Shown here: piece by piece, positions 8,372 to 20,200 of the stretch
Layout: each line of letters opens with the position of its first letter
Position numbering within the stretch: position 1 is the stretch's first letter
Made by a program: the position numbers and the translations under genes
Origin: Gordonia mangrovi
GTDB taxonomy: Bacteria; Actinomycetota; Actinomycetes; Mycobacteriales; Mycobacteriaceae
Length of the DNA stretch: 64,000 nt
Assembly (NCBI RefSeq): GCF_024734075.1
Contig: NZ_CP102850.1
Location: 4,712,001 to 4,776,000 of the forward strand
Direction of reading: 5' to 3'
The notes under the pieces: generated by a model
Told to the model about the DNA's origin: nothing
Database searches by the model: none
The model's input: only the letters and a program-made list of their open reading frames with translations

Positions 8372-8632
8372 TCAACGGTGGCGCGCGACGTACTCCACGA
8401 TGTCGTCGATGGTCCGCAGGGCGGAGTAGTCGGATTCGGGGATGTCGACCCCGAGCGCTTTCTTGACGCCGATCAGGAAGTTCAGCCAGTCCATCGAATC
8501 CAGGTCGGCCTGGTCACGCAGTGCTTCGTCGGCGACGAGTTCCTCGTCCGATAGTTCCGGTGCCACCTCGTAGAGCGCGGCGAAGACCGTACTCCTGATC
8601 TCGTCGGTGGTCAGTGTCTTGTCGGAGTTCAT
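8372..8632 (-). CDS. Stand-alone acyl carrier protein
   Basis: 86-residue acidic helical protein. The phosphopantetheine attachment motif ADLDSMDWLNFL places the serine at residue 46, and the rest follows the four-helix carrier-protein pattern. It is the last gene of the operon, eight bases after the E2 stop. Discrete carrier proteins normally serve fatty-acid, polyketide or siderophore chemistry; none of those synthases is nearby. Its partner here may be the E2 acyltransferase or the ligase encoded first in the operon. That coupling is inference. Confidence 0.85.
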   Translation of the reverse strand: MNSDKTLTTDEIRSTVFAALYEVAPELSDEELVADEALRDQADLDSMDWLNFLIGVKKALGVDIPESDYSALRTIDDIVEYVARHR

Positions 8633-8640
8633 GGTGTCCC

Positions 8641-9873
8641 TCAGAGTTTCTCGGGGCGCTGCAGCAGTTCTCGGATCGCGGTGAGAAACAATGCCCCCCG
8701 GCGTCCGTCGCTCACCCGATGGTCGGCGGCGAGACTGGCGACGACGACCGGCACCGGCCGGATGTCGTCGCCGACGACCCAGGGGCGTACGACCGGTGTG
8801 CCGAAACCGACCAGCGCCACCTGCGGTGGGTAGATCACCCCGAACACCGACTCGACACCCTTGTCGCCGAGATTGGTCACCGTCAGCGTCGGGTCCGACA
8901 CCTCCGAACTGCGGAGCTTGCCGGCCCGTGTCCGTTTCACCAGGTCGGTCAGATCGGCCTGAATCCGGTCCAGCGATTTGTCGGGCACGTCGTGGATCGC
9001 GGGGGCGATCAGTCCGCCGCGGCGCAGCGAGACCGCCACGCCGACATGTACGGCCGATTGCTGATGGAACTCGTCGTCGATCCAGAACCCGTTCATCTCG
9101 GGGTATCGGCCGGCGGCCACGGCCACCGCCTTGAGCAGCAGCACGGCGGGCAGGATGCGCTCGGTGACCGAGCGTTGTGCGTTGCGTTCGGACAGCCACG
9201 CCTGCGCGGCGGCCAGCGGTATGGACTCCGACAGGTAGTAGTGCGGGATCTCGCGTTTGGACCGGCTCATCGCCGCCCCGATCGTCCGGCGCATCTCAGA
9301 GGCGCGGTCGGCCGCAGTTGTTTGTGCGGGGGTCGCCGACGGCGCGGGTGTCTGTGTGGTGGCCGCCGCGTCCGCGGCGCGGTCGATGTCGGCGAGGGTG
9401 ATCGCGCCACCGGGCCCGGTGCCGGAGACCGGATCGAGGTCGATGCCGCGCTCGCGCGCCCGACGACGTGCCGCGGGGGAGATGCGGGTACGGGTGGTCG
9501 GTGCGGCGCCGGAATCGGCCGTCGGCGCCGGGGTCGGGGCAGTTGTGGTCGGCGCCGGCGCAGCGGTCGGTGCCGGTGCGGGCGGAGTTGGTGATGATGG
9601 TGGAGTCGGTGCGGGCGAGGTCGGTGCCGGCGTCTCGCCGGGTTCGAGGAACAACGCCATCACCGTGCCCACCGGGATGGTCTGGCCCACCTCGACGATG
9701 AGTTCGGCGACCGTGCCCTCGTGCCACGCTTCGACGTCGATGGCCGACTTGGTGGTCTCCACCTCGGCGACCACCTGGCCCTTCTCCACGGGGTCACCCG
9801 GCTTGATCATCCACTCGTTGAGTCGCGCCTCGTCCATGTCGGCGCCCAGCGACGGCAGCCTGAACTCGATCAC
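8641..9873 (-). CDS. 2-oxoacid dehydrogenase E2 (dihydrolipoamide acyltransferase)
   Basis: 410 residues, GTG start. Domains in order: one lipoyl domain with the modified lysine in EVETTKSAIDVEA (about residue 45); a Pro/Ala/Thr-rich hinge (about 78-130); a peripheral-subunit-binding domain (RISPAARRRARERGIDLDPV); and the acyltransferase core ending with the catalytic DHRVSDG motif. It passes an acyl group from E1 to CoA through the swinging lipoyl arm. It lies 10 bases after the E1beta gene and eight before the ACP gene. No E3 (lipoamide dehydrogenase) is encoded here, so it must borrow one. Acyl specificity cannot be read. Confidence 0.9.
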   Translation of the reverse strand: MIEFRLPSLGADMDEARLNEWMIKPGDPVEKGQVVAEVETTKSAIDVEAWHEGTVAELIVEVGQTIPVGTVMALFLEPGETPAPTSPAPTPPSSPTPPAPAPTAAPAPTTTAPTPAPTADSGAAPTTRTRISPAARRRARERGIDLDPVSGTGPGGAITLADIDRAADAAATTQTPAPSATPAQTTAADRASEMRRTIGAAMSRSKREIPHYYLSESIPLAAAQAWLSERNAQRSVTERILPAVLLLKAVAVAAGRYPEMNGFWIDDEFHQQSAVHVGVAVSLRRGGLIAPAIHDVPDKSLDRIQADLTDLVKRTRAGKLRSSEVSDPTLTVTNLGDKGVESVFGVIYPPQVALVGFGTPVVRPWVVGDDIRPVPVVVASLAADHRVSDGRRGALFLTAIRELLQRPEKL

Positions 9874-9883
9874 CGGCGCCCAC

Positions 9884-10858
9884 CTACTCCGCGCCGAGGA
9901 CGGAATGCACTGCGGCCACGATCTTTTCGGGCTGGGGGACCGCGGCCTCCTCGAGATGCCGCGCGTAGGGAATGGGCACCTCCGCGCTGCACACCCGCGC
10001 GGGCGGCGCGTCGAGTTCGTAGAACGCCTCCTCGACGATGCGGGCCATCACCTCGCCGGCGAGGCTGCCGCTGCGCCAGCCCTCGTCCACCACGACCGCG
10101 CGGTGGGTCTTGGTCACCGACGACACGATCGTGGGCATGTCGAGGGGACGCAGCACGCGCAGGTCGATGACCTCGCAGCCGACCCCTTCCAGGGCGAGCA
10201 TCTCCGCGGCGCGCAGCGTCTTGTGCAGCGACCCGCCGTAGGTGATCAGCGTGACGTCGCCGCCCTCCCGCCGGATCGCCGCCGAGGAGATGTCGACCTC
10301 GACCGGGCCCTCGAGGTCCTCGGCGTCGTTGTAGAGCGTGGCGTGCTCGAAGATGATGACCGGATCCGGATCGGCGAGCGCTGGCGCGAGCATGCCGCGG
10401 GCGTCTTCGACGGTGGCCGGCGCCAGCACCGTGATGCCGGGGATGTGGGCATACCAGTTCTCCAGGCTGTGCGAGTGCTGCGCCGCCAGTTGTCGGCCGG
10501 CGCCGGTGGCCATCCGGATCACGATGGGCACGGAGAACTGCCCGCCGGACATATGCCGCAGGGCCGCGGCGGTGTTCACCACCTGATCGAGTGAGAGCAG
10601 ACTGAAGTTGACCGTCATCACCTCGACGATCGGGCGCATGCCGCCCAGCGCGGCGCCGATACCCACGCCGACAAAACCCAGTTCCGACAGCGGGGTGTCC
10701 CGGACACGTTCGGGTCCGAACTCCTCGAGCAACCCCTTGGACACGGCATAGGTGCCGCCGTAGCGGCCCACGTCCTCACCCATCAGGAACACCCGTTCGT
10801 CGGCGAGCATCGCCGCACGGATGGCATCGCGCAGCGCGCCGCGATAGGTCGTCTTCAT
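9884..10858 (-). CDS. 2-oxoacid dehydrogenase E1 component, beta subunit
   Basis: 324 residues. It has the transketolase pyrimidine-binding domain (MGEDVGRYGGTYAVSKGL, then RDTPLSELGFVGVGIGAAL) followed by the C-terminal transketolase domain (DVTLITYGG, VIDLRVLRPLD). It forms the thiamine-diphosphate-dependent heterotetramer with the E1alpha product. Its ATG overlaps the E1alpha stop by four bases, indicating translational coupling. Sequence alone cannot separate pyruvate, branched-chain or acetoin dehydrogenase function. Confidence 0.9.
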   Translation of the reverse strand: MKTTYRGALRDAIRAAMLADERVFLMGEDVGRYGGTYAVSKGLLEEFGPERVRDTPLSELGFVGVGIGAALGGMRPIVEVMTVNFSLLSLDQVVNTAAALRHMSGGQFSVPIVIRMATGAGRQLAAQHSHSLENWYAHIPGITVLAPATVEDARGMLAPALADPDPVIIFEHATLYNDAEDLEGPVEVDISSAAIRREGGDVTLITYGGSLHKTLRAAEMLALEGVGCEVIDLRVLRPLDMPTIVSSVTKTHRAVVVDEGWRSGSLAGEVMARIVEEAFYELDAPPARVCSAEVPIPYARHLEEAAVPQPEKIVAAVHSVLGAE

Positions 10859-11864
10859 CGGAGCTCCTCGACCGGGGTGGTGGCAGCCGGGGTGGTGACG
10901 TCGCGTTCGAGTTCCTCGACCGGCTCGAAACTGCCCTGCTCGGCGAAGGCGACCGCGGCGTCGACCTCGGCCTCGGCGCGTGCGTCGATCTCACCGGATT
11001 CGTCGTCGGTGAGCAGCCCCGCCTCACGGAGCCGGTCGGTGAACATCGTGATCGGATCGCGCTGCTTCCAGGCCTCCACCTCGGCCTTGTCGCGGTAGAG
11101 CTCCGGGTCGAACATCGAGTGCGCACGGAAACGGTAGGTGAGGAACTCGATGAAGTAGGGTCCGCCGGTGTCGCGGATGTGCTGCGCGCCGAGGCTGGCC
11201 GCCTCGTGGGTGGCGATCACGTCCATCCCGTCCACCTGCACCGTCGGTACCTTGTACGCGGCGGCCTTGGCTGCCAGGTCGGTCTGCGACTGCGCCCGTT
11301 CCAGCGCGGTGCCCATCGCGTAGCGGTTGTTCTCGCAGCAGAACAGGATCGGCAGATTCCACAGGGCCGCCATGTTCACCGATTCGTGGAAGGCACCCTC
11401 GGCGACCGCCCCGTCGCCGAAGAAACAGGCCGTCACCCGTCGTCGTCCCTGCATGGCGTCGGCCAATGCGATACCGACCGCCAGCGGCAGACCGCCGGCG
11501 ACGATCGCGTTGCCGCCGTAGAAGCGGGAGTCGGCGTCGAACAGGTGCATCGATCCGCCCCGTCCGCGTGAGCAGCCCTCCTGTTTGCCGAACATCTCGG
11601 CCATGATGGACGTCATCGGCACCCCGCGGATCAGCGCGTGACCGTGCTCTCGGTAGGTGGCGACCACCGCGTCGTCGTCGGTGAGTGCCCCCAGCGCCCC
11701 CACGGCCACCGCCTCCTCACCGACGTAGAGGTGCAGGAACCCGCGGATCTTGGTGGCCCCGTACAGTTCTGCGGCGCGTTCCTCCATCCGGCGGATGCGC
11801 ACCATGTCGCCGAGCAACTCCTGCAGGAACTCCCGGCGGTAGGGCAGGGTCGTCGTCGCGGTAT

Positions 11865-11868
<4 letters not shown>
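10855..11868 (-). CDS. 2-oxoacid dehydrogenase E1 component, alpha subunit
   Basis: 337 residues. The thiamine diphosphate/Mg motif starts at FFGDGAVAEGAFHE and ends at CCENNRYAMGT, as in E1alpha of pyruvate or acetoin dehydrogenases. YRFRAHSMFDPELYR is the usual phosphorylation-loop-like region that orders on cofactor binding. Its start overlaps the upstream ligase stop by four bases, and its stop overlaps E1beta by four. The tight spacing supports equimolar production. Confidence 0.9.
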
Positions 11869-13634
<1,766 letters not shown>

Positions 13635-13641
13635 GATGTGG

Positions 13642-13647
13642 ACGCTA
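13642..13647 (-). promoter_or_regulatory. -10-like hexamer, leaderless start of the ligase-dehydrogenase-ACP operon
   Basis: TAGCGT on the minus strand, seven bases before ATG 13634. It is the only promoter-like element seen in the 87-bp gap before the exporter gene. Confidence 0.4.
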
Positions 13648-13721
13648 CCGCGCAGCGTCGCCACCGAGCAGGGCCTTTCGGCCCCGGTTCGGATGCCCAT
13701 GGCCGTTTCGTCCAGGCCGGG

Positions 13722-15365
13722 TCAGTACCCCAGATCGCGCCGGTTGAGTCCGACGAAGCCGGCCACGAGCAGGACCGCGGCGATGACGAGCAGCGTGATG
13801 ATCGCGGTCGCGGTGACCGGCTCCAGCGGTGCCTGCGGGAGGTGGGTGAACGGCGAGGCATCACGGGTCCAGTCCGGCAGTCGGAACGAGTCTGCGAACA
13901 TCACGATCACCGCGCAATAGCCGAACACCACCCACCCGAGGATCGTCGCGAGCCGCGGCACCCAACCGATGGCGAGTACCGCGACCGCGATGATCAGCCA
14001 GACCGCAGGCACATACACCAGCGAGTAGGCGATCAGCCGGATCGACTGGGACAGTTCGGAGATGCTGATGCCGTAGGCGAGACCATCGCCGAAGGCGCCT
14101 GCCACCAGAACCGCTGCGCTTCCGCCGAGTGCCATGGTGACGTGCCCGCCCAGCCAGGCCCGGCGACTGTTGCCGGCGGCCAGTAGCGATTCGAGCCGCA
14201 CAGCGGTTTCCTCCCGTCGCGCCCGCAGCGCACTGTTGACTCCGTAGGCGGCCGCCAACAACGCCGCGATCTGGAGGGTGAGCGCCAGGTAGGCGTCCAC
14301 CGCGTCGGCGGCCCCGCCGGGCAGGTAGTCGGCGATCTGTGGGTTGTCGGCGATGAAGTCGGCGATGCTCTCGGCGAACGAACCGTAGGCCGCGGACAGT
14401 ATGAACACTCCGGCTGCCCAGGCTGCCATCGATCCCCGGTGCAGGCGCCAGGCCAGTCCCACCGATGAACTCAGCAACGGCGACGCGGTTGCCCGGCCGG
14501 CGCGGTACCCCAGGAGGCCGGCCCCGAAGTCGCGGTGCTCCAACACGACGGCCGCGGCGAGGAGGGACAGGGCCCCGGCAGCGAGTGGAAGCACCAACGG
14601 CCACCAGCGGTCGTCGACGTAGGGGAGCGTCCGTTGTCCCCAGCCGATCGGCGAGAGCCACGACAGTGTGCCGTCGCCGACGTCGCCGGCCGCACGCAAC
14701 ACGTAGGCGATGCCGATCGCCGCCGTCACCGCGCCGTAGACGCTGCGCGGGTTCTCAAAGACCTGCGCAGCCAGCGCGGTGAATCCGGCGAAGGCGAAAC
14801 CCACACCGGCCAGCGCCGCGCCCAGCAGCACAGATCCGGCGAACGGCAGGCCGCTCACCACGGCGGTGAGGAACACCGCTGCGCCCGCCGCCACGTCGGC
14901 CAGGGTCGCGAGCATGATGGCGGCGACGACCGGTGCCCGACGCCCGACACGCGCGGAGCGGATCAATTCGGCGCGGCCGTTCTCCTCGTCGGATCGGGTG
15001 CGTCGCGCAACGAGGAACATGTTCATGAGTGCGAGCACGATCGCCGCGTACCCGAAGATCTCGAAGACCACTTCACCGCCGACGGTGGCGAGCAGTTCCT
15101 GCGGGCCGCTGAGTGCCACGAGCGCCGGACTGCCGCCGACCGTTTCACGCAGCGCCGCGAGTTGTTCCGGCGTGCTGTACAGATTCTGGCTGCCCCAGGC
15201 CTGAAATCCGACCAGGGCGGCGGTACCCACGATCCATGCCACCAGACCGACGCGCTCGCGGCGCAGTCCGAACCGCAGCAGCGTCCCGGAACCGGCGATG
15301 CCGACACCGTGCCGGTCCGCCACGTCGACCGTGTCGGTTGTGCTCGCCGCGTGTGTCGCGTTCAT
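13722..15365 (-). CDS. ABC-2 type exporter permease (polyketide/tetronasin-exporter-like)
   Basis: 547-residue membrane protein with about twelve predicted hydrophobic helices in two halves (for example LVAWIVGTAALVGFQAW near the start and IITLLVIAAVLLVAGFVGL at the end). The two-repeat architecture matches actinobacterial antibiotic-export permeases of the TnrB type. Its ATG overlaps the stop of the ATPase gene by four bases, so the two form one transporter. Substrate unknown. Confidence 0.8.
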   Translation of the reverse strand: MNATHAASTTDTVDVADRHGVGIAGSGTLLRFGLRRERVGLVAWIVGTAALVGFQAWGSQNLYSTPEQLAALRETVGGSPALVALSGPQELLATVGGEVVFEIFGYAAIVLALMNMFLVARRTRSDEENGRAELIRSARVGRRAPVVAAIMLATLADVAAGAAVFLTAVVSGLPFAGSVLLGAALAGVGFAFAGFTALAAQVFENPRSVYGAVTAAIGIAYVLRAAGDVGDGTLSWLSPIGWGQRTLPYVDDRWWPLVLPLAAGALSLLAAAVVLEHRDFGAGLLGYRAGRATASPLLSSSVGLAWRLHRGSMAAWAAGVFILSAAYGSFAESIADFIADNPQIADYLPGGAADAVDAYLALTLQIAALLAAAYGVNSALRARREETAVRLESLLAAGNSRRAWLGGHVTMALGGSAAVLVAGAFGDGLAYGISISELSQSIRLIAYSLVYVPAVWLIIAVAVLAIGWVPRLATILGWVVFGYCAVIVMFADSFRLPDWTRDASPFTHLPQAPLEPVTATAIITLLVIAAVLLVAGFVGLNRRDLGY

Positions 15366-16312
15366 CGCGCCGTGCTCGTTTCACCGAGGTCGCCGGATGC
15401 ATTCGCGGCAGAACCGGCACCGGAACCGGCACCGGAACCGTCGTAGTGATGCAAGAAGATGTCCTCCAACGTCGGCGGCGCACTCGTGAGGCTCCGTACG
15501 CCCAGTGCCGCGAGCGCGCGCATGACCTCGTCGAGTTCGCCGGCGTCGACCTCGAACCTGACCTGATTGCCGTCGCGAGTCGCATTGTGGACACCCGGCA
15601 TCTGGATCAGGTCATCGGGTGATTGTCGTGTTTCCGCGGTCACGGCGAGCCGGCCGAGATGACGGAGTTCGGCCAGGGTGCCGCTGTCGACGGTGCTGCC
15701 CAGTCGGATCAGGCTGACGCGGTCGCACAAGGCTTCGACCTGGGCGAGGATGTGGCTCGACAGCAACACCGTCCGTCCGCGGCGTCGCTCGTCGGCGATG
15801 CAGTCCTGGAACTCTGCCTCCATCAGCGGGTCGAGTCCGGCGGTCGGCTCATCGAGGAGTAGGAGTTCGGCGTCTGATGCCAGGGCGGCGATCAGGGCGA
15901 CCTTCTGCCGGTTGCCCTTCGAGTAGGTGCGTGCCTTCTTTCGCGGGTCGAGGTCGAAGCGTTCGAGCAGTTCGTCGCGGCGCTGCTGGTTCGCATCGCC
16001 GCGCAGGCGTCCCATCAGGTCGATCACCTCGCCGCCGGTGATGCCGGGCCAGAGGTTGACCTCGCCCGGCACGTAGGCGAGTCGGCCGTGCAGGGTGACC
16101 GCGTCGCGCCACGGGTCCTCACCGAGCACCCGGACATCTCCGGAATCCGCACGCAGCAGACCGAGCAGGACGCGGATGGTGGTGGTCTTTCCCGAACCGT
16201 TCGGGCCGAGGAAGCCGTGCACCTCGCCCTGCCGCACGCTGAGGTCCAGACTGTCGAGCGCGGTGACGTGCCCGAAGCGTTTGGTCAACCCTGATATCGA
16301 TATCGCGTCCAT
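15362..16312 (-). CDS. ABC transporter ATP-binding protein
   Basis: 316 residues. Walker A is GPNGSGKTTT, the signature is TYSKGNRQKV (a drug-exporter-type variant), Walker B is LLLLDEPTAGLDP, and the switch is LLSSHILAQVE. The C-terminal extension of about 90 residues is typical of drug-resistance ATPases that pair with a separate permease. ATG 16312 has GGAGG about ten bases upstream. It follows the dienelactone hydrolase gene after 29 bp and may share its transcript. Confidence 0.85.
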   Translation of the reverse strand: MDAISISGLTKRFGHVTALDSLDLSVRQGEVHGFLGPNGSGKTTTIRVLLGLLRADSGDVRVLGEDPWRDAVTLHGRLAYVPGEVNLWPGITGGEVIDLMGRLRGDANQQRRDELLERFDLDPRKKARTYSKGNRQKVALIAALASDAELLLLDEPTAGLDPLMEAEFQDCIADERRRGRTVLLSSHILAQVEALCDRVSLIRLGSTVDSGTLAELRHLGRLAVTAETRQSPDDLIQMPGVHNATRDGNQVRFEVDAGELDEVMRALAALGVRSLTSAPPTLEDIFLHHYDGSGAGSGAGSAANASGDLGETSTAR

Positions 16313-16341
16313 GCCGTCGTTGCCTCCATCTGTCCGGCCGA

Positions 16342-17073
16342 TCACGACCGAGGTTCGGTGACGTCGAGATGCTCGTGGAAGAACGATTCGATACGGGCGC
16401 GCGCATCGACCGCGGACGGATCGTGGTATCCGGCGCGGGCGAATCGCGCGGGCAGCGCAGCCCACCAGGGCATCTCGCCGGATGGGTGGTCGTTGAGGAA
16501 TGAGTGCCCGGCGTCGGGGTATACGCGGATGTCGTACGAGATGTCATTCGCGTCGAGGGCGTGTTCGAGCCGTTGCGGTGCGTCACCCACCGACCGATCC
16601 AGTCCGCCATACCCGGCGACCACCGGGCAGGCGTCGGCGAGCAGTCCGTCGGCATCGTCGGGGACCGCGCCGTAGTTGACCGAGGCCGCCTGGTAGTTGC
16701 CACCGGCCGCCAGCAGCACTGCGAACCCACCGCCGAGGCAGAACCCGATGACCCCGATTCGGCCGGTACATTCCGGTCGCGCGACCAGCCACGTCCGCGC
16801 GGATTCGATCTCGTCGAAGGGGCGTCCGCGGCCCGCGGCCAGCGCTCGCATCGCGGCGACGACACAGCGCGGCCGCCATCCCCAGTGGAGTAGGTCCGGA
16901 GCCAGTGACACGAATCCGGCACCGGCCAACCAGTCGGCCTGGCGATGCAGATCGGTCGTCATCCCGAGTGCATCGTGGATGATCACCACGCCCGGTCGGC
17001 TGTCACCGCCATCGGGAACCGCCAGGTAGGCGGGCAGCGACGCGTCGGCGCGAGGTATCTCGACCTCGGGCAT
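16342..17073 (-). CDS. Dienelactone hydrolase family protein
   Basis: 243-residue alpha/beta hydrolase. The nucleophile motif is IGVIGFCLGGGFAV (Cys, as in dienelactone hydrolases), with Asp in GYGGLDRSVG and His in YPDAGHSFLND completing the triad. ATG 17073 has a strong AGGAGG site four bases upstream. The gene begins the hydrolase-ATPase-permease set. No aromatic ring-cleavage pathway gene is adjacent, so a general carboxylesterase role is as likely as chlorocatechol-type chemistry. Confidence 0.85.
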   Translation of the reverse strand: MPEVEIPRADASLPAYLAVPDGGDSRPGVVIIHDALGMTTDLHRQADWLAGAGFVSLAPDLLHWGWRPRCVVAAMRALAAGRGRPFDEIESARTWLVARPECTGRIGVIGFCLGGGFAVLLAAGGNYQAASVNYGAVPDDADGLLADACPVVAGYGGLDRSVGDAPQRLEHALDANDISYDIRVYPDAGHSFLNDHPSGEMPWWAALPARFARAGYHDPSAVDARARIESFFHEHLDVTEPRS

Positions 17074-17274
17074 CACACCTCCTTGCGCCGAACTCCCGTC
17101 CGCATCTGTCGGTGACGACAGCGAGCCGGATTCGGTTGGTCTCCTGCTTGTGCACCATCGCGATACACCAAGCATGCGCCCGCCTGCGTCAAGGCGCGTC
17201 CGAAACGCGGCTAGAGAGGACTTTGGTCAACATCTCATCGCCGTCGGGACACCGCGCCGACCCGGAGGTCGGTC

Positions 17275-20200
17275 TCACCCGAACCGCAGGACACCACCCG
17301 GTCCGAGCGTGCGGACGTCGTCGCGGCATTGGACGGTGATCGGCTCGACCGTGCGCCGCTCCGAGGAGATGCGGACTCCGCTACCGCTGATGCGCAGTTG
17401 CAGCCGGTGCCCGCGATAGAAGATCCGGAACGACAACGTGCCCAGCGAGGTGGGCCAGGCGGGGTTGAGGATCAACCGGTCGGCGCGCATCTCGAGTCCG
17501 GTGAAGCAGCGCTGCAACAGGTCGATGCTGCCGGCCATCGCGGCCAGATGAATACCCTCCGAGGTGGTGCCGCCCTGGATGTCGGCGACGTCGGAGAGGA
17601 GCACGCGCTCGAAGAAGTCCACCGCGCGGGCGCGCTGTGATCGGGCGAGCACCCACGCGTGCACCACCGAACTCAACGTCGAGCCGTGCGACGTGCGGGC
17701 CATGTAGTAGTCGATGGTGTGCGGGATCGCCTCGGCGGCAAACTCGTAGCCGAGGTGTCCGAGCAGGTCTCGTAGTTCGTCGGCCGACATCAGATAGAAC
17801 AGCATCAGCACGTCGGCCTGCTTGGATGCGCGGTATGCGCTCACGTCGTCGCCCTCGGCCTCCAGGATCCGGTCGAGTCGCTGGATATTGCCGTAGCGCG
17901 CTCGGTAGGCGTCCCAATCGAGTTCGGCGAGTTTCTCGTAGCCCTCGAACTGGCTGATCGTGCCGTCGTGGAACGGGACGAACATGCGACACGACAGTTC
18001 CCGCCAATGCTCGAGTTCCGGTTCGCGCAAACCGATCTCGTCGAGCAGGTTGACGCGATCACGCTGCGGGATCGTCCGTAGCGCGTCCAGCGCCCGACGA
18101 ATCACCCAGACCACCATGACGTTGGTGAACGCGTTGTTGTCGATCCCGTCGTAGGGTGCGCCGGGGTAGCCGGCGTGGAATTCGTCGGGCCCGATCACCC
18201 CGCGGATCACGTAGCGGTCGTGCGCTGGGTCATACGTCGCCAGACTCGTCCAGAACCGCGCGATCTCGACCAGCAGTTCGGTACCGGACTCCACCAGGAA
18301 CTCGAGGTCGCTGGTGACCTGGAAGTACTGCCACACGTTGTAGGCGACGGCGAGACCGATGTGATGCTGTCGGGCGCTCGGGTCCGGATTCCAGTGGCCC
18401 GACCGCGGATTGAGGTGCAGCTTCTGGCTCTCCTCGCGGCCGTCGCTGCCGGACTGCCACGGGAACATCGCGCCCCGGTAGCCGGCCTCGACGGCGAGTC
18501 GGCGTGCCTCGGGCAGCCTCCGGTAGCGATAGCGTAACAACGCCTTGGTGAGTGCCGGCAACCGCGGATTCAGCACCGGTAGGACGAACAGTTCGTCCCA
18601 GAAGATGTGCCCGCGATAGGCCTCGCCGTGCAGCCCGCGGGCCGGCACACCGACGTCGAGTTCGGCGGTGTGGTCGGAGACCACCACCAGCAGATGCAGC
18701 AGGTGCACCCGGATGACGCGCTGCGCCTCGGCGTGGCCGTCGACGTCGATGCAGAACAGATCCCATAGCTTCACGAATGCGCGCGCATGATCGGCGAAGA
18801 GCTCGCGAAACCGCCCGGTGCGCGACAACAATCGGGATGCGGCCTCACCCGGCTCGGCGATGCCGTGATCACGGGCGGTGTAGAACGTCACGACCTTCTC
18901 GACGGTGACGCTCTGGCCGGCGGTCACGTCGATCGCCAGCAGGTGGCCGATTCGGCCTGCCTCGTCGATGAGGTCGGAGCGGGCCGGCAGCCGCTCGTCG
19001 CCGCGCCACAGCGTGGTCCGGGCCGCCATCGCGACTCCGATGCGCGACTGATTGGTCTGCACCCGCAGCAGGACCGAATCCGGTGAGAGTACCGAGATCT
19101 CGTGTGCGGTGAGGTGATCGCCGGCCAGCTCCCGGTAGCGTTCGACCAGGCTGTTGCGGACGTTGCCGTCGATGCTCGAGCGGAACTCGATCGTCCCCGA
19201 CCAGTCCACGGCAACAATTGTGGTCTCCAGCGCACACACATGGGGCTGGGCCATGGACACGAACCGGCGCTGACGCAACGTCGACGTATGGTCCTGCGCG
19301 TCGCGGAAGGTGATGGTGCGGGTCAGCACCGCGCGACGCAGATCCAGTGACTGCTGGTAGGACAACAGCTCGACGTCGTCGATGTCGAACCATGGTCCGC
19401 CGTCGATCCGGAATGTGAGCGGTAGCCAGTTGGGCAGGTTGACCATGCTCTCGTTGTCGATGTCGGCGTCGCCGATCCGGTCGATCAACCGGTTGAAGAC
19501 CCCGGCAGCGTAGGTGCCCGGGTAGTGCACCTGTCCCGCGTCGCTTTCCGGGGCGCAGCCCCGGGTGGCCAGGTAGCCGTTGCCGACCGTGCAGAGTGCC
19601 TCGCGCAGTTTCTCCTCGTGCGGGTCGTAGGCGTCGTAGGTCAGTGACCACGCGCTGCTGGGTTCGCGCGACTCCTCGAGGAGGTCGGCGATGCGACCGA
19701 GCAGGCGCGGCACGGCGTCGGGGGAGTCGACGGCGAATTGCGCGGCCGAGCGGCGGTCGGCATTCTCGGTGGCCCGCACCACGATCCCGAGTCCTGTGGT
19801 CGCCACCTGATCGAATGCGTCCTCGTCGGTGAGGTCGTCGCCGAAATAGATCGGGACCGAGTCGGCGGGCACGTGCATCCGGTCGAGAATCCAGCGCAGG
19901 GCCTGGCCCTTGTCCCAGTCCACGTCCGGGCGCAGTTCGATGACCATGCGGCCGTGCATGATGCGCAGGCCCTGTTGTGTGCCCGCCCGGTGGGCTGCCG
20001 AGGTGATCTCGTCCACCCGGCCCGGATCGGCGTTGCGATAGTGGACGGCCAGACTGAACTGCTTGTGCTCCAACAGGAGTCCGGGGATCGCGCCGAGCCG
20101 CCCGCGCAGCTCGGTGGCTGCTGCGTCGACCTGGGCCGTCGATCCCTGCGCCACATCGTTGATGTGGTGTTCGCCGGCCGGTCCGACGAGTTCCACCCCG